DNA of 64,000 nucleotides, taken from DALYLB01 sp964468345. Its GTDB lineage: Bacteria > Acidobacteriota > Blastocatellia > RBC074. Both the position numbers and the translations under genes were made by a program. Location of the stretch: assembly GCA_964468345.1 (NCBI GenBank), contig CAYXVZ010000025.1, positions 1 through 64,000 of the forward strand. The letters are read 5' to 3'. The notes beneath the pieces are model-generated. The model searched no databases and was not told the DNA's origin. It saw nothing but the letters and a program-made list of their open reading frames with translations. This document shows positions 43,512 to 52,547 of the stretch, piece after piece (positions within the stretch are counted from its first letter, which is position 1; the number at the start of each line of letters is the position of its first letter).

Positions 43512-44933
43512 ATGATGATGAGAAATACTGAGGGAATGGACCAGGAATCTACTACCGCACGCCGGCCAGAGATCGGATATATCGTTCGAACGTTCGGCCG
43601 GAACCCGGAAAACTTTATTACCAACGAAATCTATATGCTCGAATCGCTCGGCGCGAAGCTGTCGATTTTTTCCATCAATCGACTGCGCAATCCGCCGGCC
43701 GAGGGAATTTTCAGCCGCATTCGGTCTTCGATCACCTACCTGCCGAATGCCGAACAGATGGAAAACGACAGTTATCTGATTTCGCTTTATCTTTCCTTCA
43801 TTGCCTATGCGAAAGCGCATCTGTGGCTGCTCAGCGCGTCGCCGCTCACATATGTGAGCACGCTTTTCGAGGCGATTCATTTTTGCTTTCGCTATGCGCC
43901 GAGCCGGACAAGCCCCCGCAAGATCTTTCTGCGGGATTTCATTCGCGCCGGCTATGTCGCGGCGCAGGTCGTGAAGCAGGGAAACATCAAGCACCTGCAT
44001 GCGCACTTCGCACATAACGCGACGACGATCGCGATGTTCGCGAGCCGCCTGTCGGGCGTTCCGTACAGCTTCGCGGCGCATGCGCAGGACACCTTCGTCG
44101 ATGAAGTCAATCCTGGCGATTTGTTGCAGATCAAGACCGATCGCGCGCGATTCGTCGTGGCGAGCACGGAAGGCAACTACCGCCACCTCGAAAGCATTTC
44201 CGAAGAAGAGACGCCGCTGCACCTGCTGTATCAAGGACTGGATCCTTCCTACTTCATGCGCACGGGAGAGCTGCCGCAACGTCCGGTGCAAAGCAAGCCG
44301 CTGATCGTTTCGGTCGGGCAGATGGTCGATAAGAACGGCTATGAATACCTGATCAAGGCATGTCATCTGTTGCGCGAACAGGGCAAGCATTTCAAATGCC
44401 TGATCGTCGGCCCGCAGGAAGACAATTTCCATCGCCTGAAAAGAATGATTCAGGAGATGCGGCTGGAAGGCACCGTCTCCCTTCGTCCTTCGATGCAGCC
44501 GCAGCAGATGCGCGAACTGTATTCGCAGGCCACCTTGTTTGCATTGCCCTGCCTGGTCGGTGAAAACGGCGAGCGCGACGGCATTCCGATGCCGATGATC
44601 GAGGCTATGGCCATGCGCGTTCCGGTCGTCTCGACCTACACTTCGGGCATCACCGAATTGATTCAATCGGGCATCGATGGCAAGCTCGTTCCGTCCAAAG
44701 ATGAAGTCCGGCTGGCCGAGGCCATCGGGGAATTGCTCGACAATCCGAAACTGCGCCAGCGCCTGGCCGAGGCCGCCCGCGCCCGCGTCGTTCGTCATTT
44801 CGACGCGACCCGCAACATCGGCTATCTGAAAAACCTCTTTATCGAATCGCTTCGCACGCAGATCAAACCGAAGTATGCCCTCGCCGAACTTCCGGTCGAA
44901 TCGGCAATGAACACCGAAGCGACGATGTCCTGA
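43512..44933 (+). CDS. GT4 family glycosyltransferase, paralogue of the 24506 gene
   Basis: A 473-residue GT-B glycosyltransferase very similar to the 24506 product along its whole length: IGYIVRTFGRNPENFITNEIYMLESLGAKLSIFSINRL near the start, HLHAHFAHNATTIAMFASRLSGVPYSFAAHAQDTFVDE, YQGLDPSYF, SVGQMVDKNGYEYLIKACHLL, and the donor motif GIPMPMIEAMAMRVPVVSTYTSGITELIQSGIDGKLV. Both probably act on related sugars. Three ATG codons stand in a row at 43512, 43515 and 43518; any could be the start. It stands alone, separated from the other glycan genes by the Oar and CHAT modules. Confidence 0.88.
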   Translation: MMMRNTEGMDQESTTARRPEIGYIVRTFGRNPENFITNEIYMLESLGAKLSIFSINRLRNPPAEGIFSRIRSSITYLPNAEQMENDSYLISLYLSFIAYAKAHLWLLSASPLTYVSTLFEAIHFCFRYAPSRTSPRKIFLRDFIRAGYVAAQVVKQGNIKHLHAHFAHNATTIAMFASRLSGVPYSFAAHAQDTFVDEVNPGDLLQIKTDRARFVVASTEGNYRHLESISEEETPLHLLYQGLDPSYFMRTGELPQRPVQSKPLIVSVGQMVDKNGYEYLIKACHLLREQGKHFKCLIVGPQEDNFHRLKRMIQEMRLEGTVSLRPSMQPQQMRELYSQATLFALPCLVGENGERDGIPMPMIEAMAMRVPVVSTYTSGITELIQSGIDGKLVPSKDEVRLAEAIGELLDNPKLRQRLAEAARARVVRHFDATRNIGYLKNLFIESLRTQIKPKYALAELPVESAMNTEATMS

Positions 44934-45219
44934 ACGCGGCGGCATTCAATTCAAAATCCAGAGAGCACGAGGGAACAAGCGTCCTTCGTGCTCTTTATTT
45001 TTGCGATCGCGCGCGGAATCGGAGGTTGTTGAAACCGGCCGCAATTCCGGTGGCGTATATGCACGTGCAATTGCATCGTTGTGGGATAATGTCCGCCGGT
45101 CTGTTTTTCACCGATAACTTCTCAATTCTGTCTGTGTCGCCGGATTTATGGTTCGGCCCGCGCCGGGCCGTTTCTGTCGCTTCGCGCGCCGGTCGAGCCG
45201 CGGAAGGAAAGTAACAAGA
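44934..45219. other. 286-base intergenic region with terminator and candidate promoter
   Basis: Holds a hairpin terminator (44962-45002), a GATAAT box in the sequence TGTGGGATAATG at about 45080-45091 that could be an extended -10 element, and a CGATAACTTCTC motif at 45112-45123. No gene is supported. Confidence 0.5.
44962..45002 (+). terminator. rho-independent terminator
   Basis: AGAGCACGAGGG (44962-44973) pairs with CCTTCGTGCTCT (44983-44994) with one G-T pair and is followed by TTATTTTT. The stem is a fragment of the 'acgaagagcacgaag' repeat family, here apparently used as the terminator of the 43512 gene. Confidence 0.6.
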
Positions 45220-46002
45220 ATGGTTCATAACACACCCGAGGCCGCATCAATCCTGTGGCGGCATTGGAACGAATTGACCCGCATTGATGAACTGCCCTCC
45301 GCGTGCCGGCCGTCGGATCGCGCGGCGGGGTATGCGATTCAGGCGGCGTTCGCCGGGCTTTCAGGCCAGGCCGTGGCCGGCTGGAAAATCGCTGCCACCA
45401 GCCGCGCGGGCCAGTTGCACATCGGCGTCGATGGCCCGCTGGCGGGCCGCTTGCTGGCCGATCGCATGCGCAGCCCCGGCGCGACCATTTCGCTTCGGCA
45501 AAATCTGATGCGCGTTGCCGAAGCGGAATTCGCGTTTCGATTTGCCCGGCCCTTGCCCAAACGAGAGGAAGCTTACACGGTCGACGAAGTCCTCGCCGCG
45601 GTCGAGTCGCTGCATCCGGCCATCGAAGTCCCGGATTCCCGCTATCACGATTTCGCGCGCGTCGGCGCGCCGCAATTGATCGCCGACAATGCCTGCGCTT
45701 GCTGGTTTGTGCTCGGCTCCGCGACCACGGCGGACTGGCGGTCGATGGACCTGATCGCGCATCGCGTCACCGCCTATTGCAACGATGCGGTTGCCGGCGA
45801 AGGCAGCGGCGTCAACGTTCTGGGCGATCCGCGCGTGGCGCTCGCCTGGCTGGCCAATGAGGTCTGCCAGTACGCCGACGGCCTGCGGGCCGGCGACGTC
45901 GTCACCACCGGCACCTGTGTTCCGCCCGTCGCCATTCTGCCCGGCGACCGGGTTGCCGTGGATTTCGGTCCCCTCGGTAGCCTGGACGTGAAATTTACTT
46001 GA
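45220..46002 (+). CDS. 2-keto-4-pentenoate hydratase-like protein
   Basis: A 260-residue member of the 2-hydroxypenta-2,4-dienoate hydratase branch of the FAH superfamily, which adds water to 2-oxopent-4-enoate in meta-cleavage catabolism of aromatics. Typical features: GYAIQAAFAGLSGQAVAGWKIAATS near residue 30-55, EAEFAFRFARPLP at about 104-116, AVESLHPAIEVPDSRY at about 127-142, and the ending VTTGTCVPPVAILPGDRVAVDFGPLGS. Glutamates for metal binding (EAEF) are kept. The frame opens at 45148; the ATG at 45220 has a GGAAGGAAA site. No other catabolic genes are adjacent, so the pathway role is uncertain. Confidence 0.87.
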   Translation: MVHNTPEAASILWRHWNELTRIDELPSACRPSDRAAGYAIQAAFAGLSGQAVAGWKIAATSRAGQLHIGVDGPLAGRLLADRMRSPGATISLRQNLMRVAEAEFAFRFARPLPKREEAYTVDEVLAAVESLHPAIEVPDSRYHDFARVGAPQLIADNACACWFVLGSATTADWRSMDLIAHRVTAYCNDAVAGEGSGVNVLGDPRVALAWLANEVCQYADGLRAGDVVTTGTCVPPVAILPGDRVAVDFGPLGSLDVKFT

Positions 46003-46008
46003 TCCATT

Positions 46009-46127
46009 CGTTATTTCCGTCTGTTCCATTCTCTCAAGAATTTCTTTGGGTACGGTCCGCACGCTTCGTGCTCTTCGTTTCTTCGTGGTAAAAGCTTTAT
46101 TCCAAAATTGTTTGCACTGCTTTAGAT
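46009..46127. repeat. half-copies of two dispersed repeat families
   Basis: Bases about 46009-46034 (CGTTATTTCCGTCTGTTCC) match one arm of the repeat near 56120-56198. Bases 46064-46119 match one arm and flank of the 'acgaagagcacgaag' family (as near 61231-61290, opposite orientation). The complementary arms are missing, so these are decayed or partial copies. Confidence 0.65.
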
Positions 46128-46178
46128 GATAACCCTTTGCGCGCACGCAGTACGCGCGCCTCACCCGAGAGGCAAAAG

Positions 46179-48113
46179 ATGAAAAAGATAACCCGCGTTT
46201 TCTCGTCGGTCATGGTGGCTGTGTTGCTGCTTGGCGCGCTGCAAACGGGGCCGATGCCGTCGGCCGCCGCCCAGGGGCAGGTGCCCGCGCTCGGCGATTT
46301 CGACGCGGGAAAAAGCGAACTGCGCCCGATGATCGAACGCTTCGTGGCCGATCGCGGCAGTCTCACCCGATCCTATCCGGTCCAGATTTCGCAGAACCGG
46401 CAGGCTCGCTTCAAACAGTTTTATCAGGACTGGCTCGCGTTGCTGGGCAAAATGAACTTCGAAACGCTGAGCGCCGAAGGCAAGGTCGATTATGTTCTTT
46501 TCCGAAATCACCTGGAGCATGAACTGCAACAGGTCGATATCGACGGCCGCGCGCTGGCCGAGATTGCGCCGTTTATGCCCTTCGCCGATCAGATCGTCGC
46601 CCTGGCCGAAGCGCGCCGCCGGATGGAAAAGATCGATCCCGCGAAACTCGCCGCGCAGCTCAACGAGATGAACAAACAGGTCGAAGCCTCGCGCCGCGCG
46701 CTGGAAACCTCGCTTCGCGCCGAGCCCGGAAGGCTCAAGCGATCGGTCGCCAATCGCGCGGCGACGACGCTGGGCAGCCTGCGCAACACGCTTCGCACCT
46801 GGTACGGCTATTACAGCGGCTACGATCCGCTCTTCACATGGTGGGTGGAAGAACCCTATAAGACCATCGACCAATCGCTCGCGTCCTATGCGACGTTTGT
46901 GAATGAGCGCATCGTGGGCATTCGCACCGCGGAGAGCGCGGCAACCATGGCGCAGCAGCAGGGGGCGCAGGGACCGCAGGCCGGCGGACGCGGCGCGGGG
47001 CCCGGCGGAGGCGGCTTTGCCGCCGGCGGGCGGCCGGGCGGCGGTGGATTCGGCGGCGGCCAGGGGCGTCCCGTGACGGCCCGGCCGGGCGATGCCAGCG
47101 ACATCATCGGCGATCCCATCGGACGCGACGCCTTGATGATCGAGCTTGCGGCCGAGATGATTCCGTATACGCCCGAAGAGTTGATCGACATCGGCTATAA
47201 GGAACTTGCCTGGTGCGAGAATGAAATGAAAAAGGCTTCGCGCGAACTGGGCTTTGGCGACGACTGGCACAAGGCGCTCGAACACGTCAAGAACAAGTAC
47301 GTGGAGCCCGGCAAACAAACCGAAGTCATCAAGGACCTCGCGATGGAAGCCATCGAGTATGTGGAGAAGAACAATCTTGTCACCGTTCCGCCGCTGGCCC
47401 GCGAATCATGGCGCATGGAAATGATGTCGCCCGAGCGGCAACTGGTCAGTCCTTTCTTTCTCGGCGGCGAAGTCATTCAGGTTTCGTATCCGACCAACAC
47501 CATGGCGCACGAACAGAAGATGATGAGCATGCGCGGCAACAATCCGCATTTTTCCCGCGCGACGGTGCATCACGAACTGATCCCGGGCCATCACCTGCAG
47601 GGCTTTATGACCCAGCGATACAAATCCTATCGCGGCCTGTTCAGCACGCCGTTCTGGGGCGAGGGCTGGGCGCTGTATTGGGAGCTGCTGCTGTGGGATC
47701 GCGGCTTTCCCAAAACGCCCGAGGACCGCATCGGCTTTCTGTTCTGGCGCAGCCATCGGTGCGCGCGCATCGTCTTTTCCCTGAGCTTTCATATGGAAAA
47801 GATGACGCCGCAGGAATGCATCGAACTGCTGGTCAACAAAGTCGGCCATGAACGCGACAATGCGACGGCCGAAGTGCGGCGCTCCTTTGCCGGCGATTAC
47901 GGCCCGCTCTATCAGGCGGCCTATCTGCTCGGCGGATTGCAGATCTATTCGCTGCACAAAGAACTCGTGAAGACGGGCAGGATGACCGATCGCGACTTTC
48001 ACGACACCATCCTCAAAGAGAATCGCATCCCGATCGAAATGGTTCGCGCCATTTTGACCAAGCAGAAACTCACGAAGGATTTCAAAACGCAGTGGCGGTT
48101 TTATGGATCGTGA
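46179..48113 (+). CDS. exported DUF885 family protein (predicted metallopeptidase-like)
   Basis: A 644-residue protein with a signal peptide (VFSSVMVAVLLLGALQTGPMPSAAAQ). The DUF885 signature VHHELIPGHHLQGFM (about 464-478) contains an HExxxGH-type metal site, followed by FWGEGWALYWELLLWD, and the C-terminal part ends with LLGGLQIYSLHKEL. Family members are thought to be zinc peptidases or hydrolases, but activity is poorly known. A glycine-rich, low-complexity insert lies at about 265-312 (AGGRGAGPGGGGFAAGGR...) just before conserved sequence (DASDIIGDPIGRDALMIEL). The ATG at 46179 is preferred over the earlier frame start. Stands alone, convergent with the NmrA-like gene. Confidence 0.88.
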   Translation: MKKITRVFSSVMVAVLLLGALQTGPMPSAAAQGQVPALGDFDAGKSELRPMIERFVADRGSLTRSYPVQISQNRQARFKQFYQDWLALLGKMNFETLSAEGKVDYVLFRNHLEHELQQVDIDGRALAEIAPFMPFADQIVALAEARRRMEKIDPAKLAAQLNEMNKQVEASRRALETSLRAEPGRLKRSVANRAATTLGSLRNTLRTWYGYYSGYDPLFTWWVEEPYKTIDQSLASYATFVNERIVGIRTAESAATMAQQQGAQGPQAGGRGAGPGGGGFAAGGRPGGGGFGGGQGRPVTARPGDASDIIGDPIGRDALMIELAAEMIPYTPEELIDIGYKELAWCENEMKKASRELGFGDDWHKALEHVKNKYVEPGKQTEVIKDLAMEAIEYVEKNNLVTVPPLARESWRMEMMSPERQLVSPFFLGGEVIQVSYPTNTMAHEQKMMSMRGNNPHFSRATVHHELIPGHHLQGFMTQRYKSYRGLFSTPFWGEGWALYWELLLWDRGFPKTPEDRIGFLFWRSHRCARIVFSLSFHMEKMTPQECIELLVNKVGHERDNATAEVRRSFAGDYGPLYQAAYLLGGLQIYSLHKELVKTGRMTDRDFHDTILKENRIPIEMVRAILTKQKLTKDFKTQWRFYGS

Positions 48114-48136
48114 TTGCGATCTTGAAGTGAATCGGT

Positions 48137-48219
48137 AAAGAAGAAAATCAAAAGGCAAAAGTAAGAACGCTCTTTACTTTTGCCTTTTGATATTTGCCTT
48201 TTGCCTTTTGATTTCTTCA
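48137..48219. repeat. AAAAGGC heptamer inverted repeat, copy 4, between convergent genes
   Basis: Left arm 48137-48163 (AAAGAAGAAAATCAAAAGGC...) pairs with the right arm 48171-48218, which has extra CCTTTTG heptamers. It ends at the stop codon of the NmrA-like gene and starts 24 bases after the DUF885 stop: the same arrangement as copy 2. Confidence 0.75.
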
Positions 48220-49083
48220 GCCGCGCAGAGTGCGTTCGCTCCACTCCTTTAAGGTCGTCGGCGTGGTCGTTTCCGCCGTTCGCTTCTCCGCCACAGCGCC
48301 GGGTTGCTGCAGTGCTTGATACATTTGCACATAAGCCGCGGCGAATCCTTTGCTCAGGCCGGCGCCGTGAAAAGCTTCATAAGCCTGTTCGGGCGTGATC
48401 TGGATGTGGCGCACCGGGCGGCCGATTGCTTCGCCCAGAATCTGGGCGGCTTCCGCAAAGCTCACATCGGCCGGGCCGTGCACGCCGCGAATATTGCGCC
48501 CTTTCCAGCTTCGATGCAGCAGCGCCTCCGCCGCCACATCGCCGATATCTTGCGTGGCGACCATCGGGTATTTCGTGTCGGCCGGAAATGGATAATAAAT
48601 CGCGCCCTCATTTTTCATTCCCGCAAGGCCGTGCAAAAAATTCTCCATAAAAAAGCCTGCCCGCAGGTGCAATGTATTTGGCGCCGCTTCATCCAAAAGT
48701 TTTTCGACCAGACCGACCCCAGTGATTGGACCGGCGTTTTCGAGTTGCGCTCCCGTGCTTGAAATGCTGACGACATGCGGAACCTTGTTTTCCCGAATGG
48801 CATTAGCCGCAATGGTCCCGAACTGACGGGTATAGCCGATCACATCTTCCTGGGAATAATCCGTCGGCGTGACCCACAGCACGGCTTCCGCGCCGCGAAA
48901 GGCTTTCGATACAAGTTCGGAATCGAGCAACGAGCCCTGATGAATTTCGATTTGCCCGCGAATCTCCGGTGCGAGCTTGTCGGGATTGCGAACGATGACG
49001 GAAACCTTCGCGCCGGCTTTTAAGAGCTGTTGCAGCGCGCGGCTGCCGATATTGCCCGTGGGCGTTGAAATCACGATTGACAT
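48217..49083 (-). CDS. NmrA-like NAD(P)-binding protein
   Basis: A 288-residue atypical short-chain dehydrogenase. The N-terminus MSIVISTPTGNIGSRALQQLLKAG is the Rossmann dinucleotide motif (TPTGNIGS), VIVRNPDKL follows as in NmrA/QOR2-like proteins, and VVSISSTGAQ replaces the usual SDR catalytic strand; no YxxxK dyad is evident. Such proteins are redox sensors or quinone/NADPH reductases. It is divergent from an AraC-type regulator 91 bases away, and control by that regulator is likely. Confidence 0.85.
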   Translation of the reverse strand: MSIVISTPTGNIGSRALQQLLKAGAKVSVIVRNPDKLAPEIRGQIEIHQGSLLDSELVSKAFRGAEAVLWVTPTDYSQEDVIGYTRQFGTIAANAIRENKVPHVVSISSTGAQLENAGPITGVGLVEKLLDEAAPNTLHLRAGFFMENFLHGLAGMKNEGAIYYPFPADTKYPMVATQDIGDVAAEALLHRSWKGRNIRGVHGPADVSFAEAAQILGEAIGRPVRHIQITPEQAYEAFHGAGLSKGFAAAYVQMYQALQQPGAVAEKRTAETTTPTTLKEWSERTLRG

Positions 49084-49174
49084 AACCTTCCTCCTCCAGT
49101 TGTTGTTGATCTATCCTCGAAAGGCAGGGTAATCTTGCCGGGCAGGATTTTCTATGTGAGGGAAGCCAGGTTTT

Positions 49175-50155
49175 ATGTCAGATCGTCCACAGTCCGATGC
49201 CTTGAACGAAGCGCTCAACACGATTCGCGTGCGCAGCACGGTGTATTGCCCCATCGAAATCGCCGCGCCATGGGGATTGCAGATTCCCGAGGAAGCGGGC
49301 TCGCCTTTTTTCATTTTGACGAAAGGACGGGCATGGCTCGAGATCGAATCGTTGCGGATTCGTCGCTGGCTCCATACGGGAGATTTTTTGTTGCTTACGA
49401 AAAGCTGCGTGACGCGTATTTCCGATTCACCGCAGTCGAAGCTCATGGACTTGCCTGAATGGCTGCGCCGCAACCCGCCGCAGGCCGATGGAACGTTCAA
49501 GGTCAAAGGCCGCGGCGAAGTTTCGAAGTTCATCGGCGGTACCTTTCTGATCGAGAATCACGAAAGCCATCCGCTGTTGAAAGTCCTGCCGCCATTTCTG
49601 CATTTTTCCGCCACGACGACGGAGCAGAAAGGCAACGGCAGGCTGGATCACTGGCTGGACACGACCATCGGCTTTCTTCTCTCGGAGGTGAAATCGCGCC
49701 GGCCGGGCGCGACGCCCATCATCGCCCGCCTCTCCGACATCCTGTTCATACAGGCGGTGCGCGCATTCGCGGTCACGAATAGCTGCGGGCAACAGAACTG
49801 GTTTGCGGCCGCGGCGGACGCGCAGATCGGCGAAGCGCTCGCGCGCATTCACCGCGCGCCGCAGGATGCCTGGACCGTCGAGAAACTCGCCGCCGTCGCG
49901 GGGATGTCCCGCTCCGCCTTTGCGGCGCGCTTTTCCGCATTGGTGGGCGAGCCCCCGCTTCGCTATCTTTCGCGCTGGCGCATGCACCTCGCAATTGAAA
50001 TGCTTCGCGAAGGCCGCCTCTCGACCGCCGAAATCTCTTCGCAAATGGGCTATGAAAGCGAAGCCGCTTTCAGCAAGGCCTTTAAAAAATGGAATGGCCG
50101 CGGCCCCGGCGCTTATCGGGCTTCAAAGACGGCGCGGCAATCGATAGCAAGGTGA
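49175..50155 (+). CDS. AraC family transcriptional regulator (cupin N-domain)
   Basis: A 326-residue regulator. The N-terminal cupin-type ligand domain (about 15-180, STVYCPIEIAAPWGLQIPEEAGSPFFILTKGRAWLEIE) is of the kind found in AraC_binding/cupin_6 proteins. The C-terminal AraC DNA-binding domain (about 220-320) shows two helix-turn-helix units: WTVEKLAAVAGMSRSAFAARFSALVGEPPLRYLSRWRMHLAIEML and STAEISSQMGYESEAAFSKAFKKWNGRGPGAYR. The 91-base divergent spacer with the NmrA-like gene is the likely operator region. Ligand unknown. Confidence 0.92.
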   Translation: MSDRPQSDALNEALNTIRVRSTVYCPIEIAAPWGLQIPEEAGSPFFILTKGRAWLEIESLRIRRWLHTGDFLLLTKSCVTRISDSPQSKLMDLPEWLRRNPPQADGTFKVKGRGEVSKFIGGTFLIENHESHPLLKVLPPFLHFSATTTEQKGNGRLDHWLDTTIGFLLSEVKSRRPGATPIIARLSDILFIQAVRAFAVTNSCGQQNWFAAAADAQIGEALARIHRAPQDAWTVEKLAAVAGMSRSAFAARFSALVGEPPLRYLSRWRMHLAIEMLREGRLSTAEISSQMGYESEAAFSKAFKKWNGRGPGAYRASKTARQSIAR

Positions 50156-50211
50156 GGTGTTCTCGAGATCCGCGGATTGGCTTTGGTCCTTATTTCCGCG
50201 GGGCCGGGTTC

Positions 50212-50637
50212 TTATTGCCCTTTTTCCGCGCGTTGTTTGAGCGCTGTTGCGAATTCGTCGAAAGCGGGCTGCAAGTCCGGGATGGATTTTTCGATCAGGG
50301 GCGAGAGCAGGCCACTGAATACTTCGTGCATGCGAAACTCGACGCTGCCGTCGTTTTTCGGCGTCAGGGAATAGGTTCGTTCGCCCTTGAAAAGGCCGAG
50401 CGGCATCCCGCCGGTCCAGACCATTTTTTGCCTCGGAACGAACTCCGCGACTTTGACGGGAAAGGCGCGGCCCGGATTGATTCGTGTATGGACGGTGACT
50501 TTTTCACCGGGCGCAATGCGGCCCTCAATTTTATCGATTGTTGGATTCCATTCCGTCCAACGGGCGGCATCTGTCAAAATATTCCAAATTTTTTCGGCGG
50601 ACGATTGAATGACGATTGAAGTGGCGAACGATTTCAT
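50212..50637 (-). CDS. SRPBCC family protein
   Basis: A 141-residue START/polyketide-cyclase-like (SRPBCC) protein. It shows the family's starting strand (IVIQSSAEKIWNILTDAARWTEWNPTIDKIEG) and later GERTYSLTPKNDGSVEFRMHEVF, with the C-terminal helix PDLQPAFDEFATALKQRAE. These proteins bind small hydrophobic ligands; no specific function is assigned. The frame opens far upstream at 50835, but the ATG at 50637 matches the family start. Divergent from the adenosine-deaminase-like gene at 50915; 277 bases between them contain no gene. Confidence 0.82.
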   Translation of the reverse strand: MKSFATSIVIQSSAEKIWNILTDAARWTEWNPTIDKIEGRIAPGEKVTVHTRINPGRAFPVKVAEFVPRQKMVWTGGMPLGLFKGERTYSLTPKNDGSVEFRMHEVFSGLLSPLIEKSIPDLQPAFDEFATALKQRAEKGQ

Positions 50638-50914
50638 AAGATTGGCTCCATTGGCTGTAAATCCGCGGTAACAGGTTGATCGTTGCTTGAATACGGAATC
50701 ATCAATACGGTCAGAATATGGCCACGCGCGGCGCTCGAAAAGTTTCTTGCGCGCTGATACTACAACGATGTATACGCTGATGGGAATGCCCGACGAATGT
50801 GCTGGCCAGTATGTATTACGCAGTGATTTCGCCATGGCTTTTTCTTTGCTAGTCCCTTATTTTGTCCCTTCGAGCACGCATGGCGAATTCACCCCAAAGG
50901 AATATTTCTCCCGC

Positions 50915-52510
50915 ATGAAAACGATTCTTGTCTCTTTTCCGAAGACAATTCTATTTGTTGTATTGGCGCTGGCATCCCTTTGCGAAGTCCGCGCGCAGGT
51001 CGTTGCGCCGTCGGCCGAACAGCGCGCCGCGCGCTATCTCGAAGCGATTCGCGCGCAGCCGCTGGACGTCTATGCCTTTCTGCGGGAGATGCCCAAGGGC
51101 GGCGATCTGCATATGCATTTGTCGGGCTCGGTCTATGCGGAATCGTTTATCGAATGGGCGGCGGAAAAGCCCGAGCTTTGCGTCGATCCGGCGACGCTGG
51201 CGGCGACGGTGTGCAGCGGCACGACGCGGCCGACCTTTAAACAGGTGCTTGCGGACGGCGTGCTTTATCGGCGCGTCGTCGATGCATGGTCGATGCGCAA
51301 CTGGCAGAATTCGGGCCTGAGCGGGCACGATCAGTTTTTCGATTCTTTCGGCAAATTCGGCATGGCAACGGGCGGGCGATTGGGCGAGATGGTCGTTGAA
51401 CTGGCGAATCGAGCCGCCGCGGAGCGCGTGAGCTATCTCGAAATCATGCTTTCCGCGGATGGCGGCCGCTTTCGCGAAGCCGGCCGCCGGTTGCAATGGC
51501 CTTCCGACGAAGAGCTTTTCAAAATGTCGCCGGCGGATTTGGCGGCCCTTTTCGCGAAAAAGCGCGAAGAACTCCTCGCTGGCGGCATCCTGCAACCGCT
51601 GCCCGGCGCGACCGGCACTGCTATTCAGGAAACCCGGGCGACAATCGACGCGCTCCATCGGACGGTCCGCGATACGCTGCGCTGCAACGATCCCGCCCAG
51701 GCCGCGCCGGCCTGTCGCGTGACGATCCGCTATATCACGCAGGTGACGCGCCTGATTCCGAACCCGGAAGTCTTTGCGCAGATTGTCGGCGCGATGGAAT
51801 TGATGAAAGCCGATCCGCGCGTTGTCGGCCTGAACCTCGTCCAGCCCGAAGACGGCCGCGCTGCCATTCGAAACTTCACGCTCCACATGCGGATGCTCGA
51901 TTCGATGGCCGGCGTGAAAGACTATGAAAAGAACCGCATCGCGCTGCACGCGGGGGAACTCGCGCCCGGCCTCGTTGCGCCCGAAGCCCTGCGCTTTCAC
52001 ATCCGCGAATCGGTGCAACTCGGTCGCGCGCGCCGCATTGGCCACGGCGTCGATATCATGTATGAAGACCGGCCGTACGAGTTATTGAAGGAAATGGCCG
52101 CCAAACGCATCCTCGTCGAAATCTGCCTGAGCAGCAACGACGGCATTCTCGGCGTGCGCGGCAAGGAGCATCCGCTGGCGAATTATTTGCGCTTCGGCGT
52201 GCCCGTCGCGCTCGCCACCGATGACCTCGGCGTCGCCCGCTCCGAAATGACGCAGGAATATCTCAAGGCCGTTCGCGAACAGGGACTCGGCTATCTGCAA
52301 CTGAAAGCCATGGCGCGCAACAGCCTGGAATATTCGTTTGTAGGTGGTGAGAGTTTTTGGAAGGACGCGAAACAGCGAATCCCGGTCCCTGCCTGTCGGG
52401 TTGCGGCTTCTTCGACCTGCCGCCAATATCTCGAGAAGAACGAACGGGCGCGCCTGCAGTCCGATCTTGAAGCGGCCTTCGCGCGCTTCGAAAAAGACTG
52501 CTGTCGATAA
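50915..52510 (+). CDS. exported adenosine deaminase-like protein
   Basis: A 531-residue metal-dependent deaminase of the adenosine deaminase family with a signal peptide (ILFVVLALASLCEVRAQ). Zinc and catalytic motifs are in order: GGDLHMHLSGSVY (about 62-74), IALHAGEL (about 343-350), RRIGHGVDI (about 371-379) and VALATDDLGVARSEM (about 431-445), preceded by ICLSSN. The first motif is the typical HxH. It is longer than cytosolic Add because of an insert at about 85-150, resembling secreted ADGF-like enzymes. It would act on adenosine or a related nucleoside in the periplasm. Start chosen at the signal peptide, with an AAAGGA box upstream; the frame opens earlier at 50687. Confidence 0.87.
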   Translation: MKTILVSFPKTILFVVLALASLCEVRAQVVAPSAEQRAARYLEAIRAQPLDVYAFLREMPKGGDLHMHLSGSVYAESFIEWAAEKPELCVDPATLAATVCSGTTRPTFKQVLADGVLYRRVVDAWSMRNWQNSGLSGHDQFFDSFGKFGMATGGRLGEMVVELANRAAAERVSYLEIMLSADGGRFREAGRRLQWPSDEELFKMSPADLAALFAKKREELLAGGILQPLPGATGTAIQETRATIDALHRTVRDTLRCNDPAQAAPACRVTIRYITQVTRLIPNPEVFAQIVGAMELMKADPRVVGLNLVQPEDGRAAIRNFTLHMRMLDSMAGVKDYEKNRIALHAGELAPGLVAPEALRFHIRESVQLGRARRIGHGVDIMYEDRPYELLKEMAAKRILVEICLSSNDGILGVRGKEHPLANYLRFGVPVALATDDLGVARSEMTQEYLKAVREQGLGYLQLKAMARNSLEYSFVGGESFWKDAKQRIPVPACRVAASSTCRQYLEKNERARLQSDLEAAFARFEKDCCR

Positions 52511-52511
52511 G

Positions 52512-52547
52512 ATCTGTAGTGCGGCGCCAGGTCGCCGCACTACAGAT
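52512..52547. terminator. bidirectional terminator hairpin
   Basis: CTGTAGTGCGGCG (52514-52526) and CGCCGCACTACAG (52533-52545) form a perfect 13-base stem with a six-base loop between the convergent stops of the deaminase and AhpD-like genes. Confidence 0.7.
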
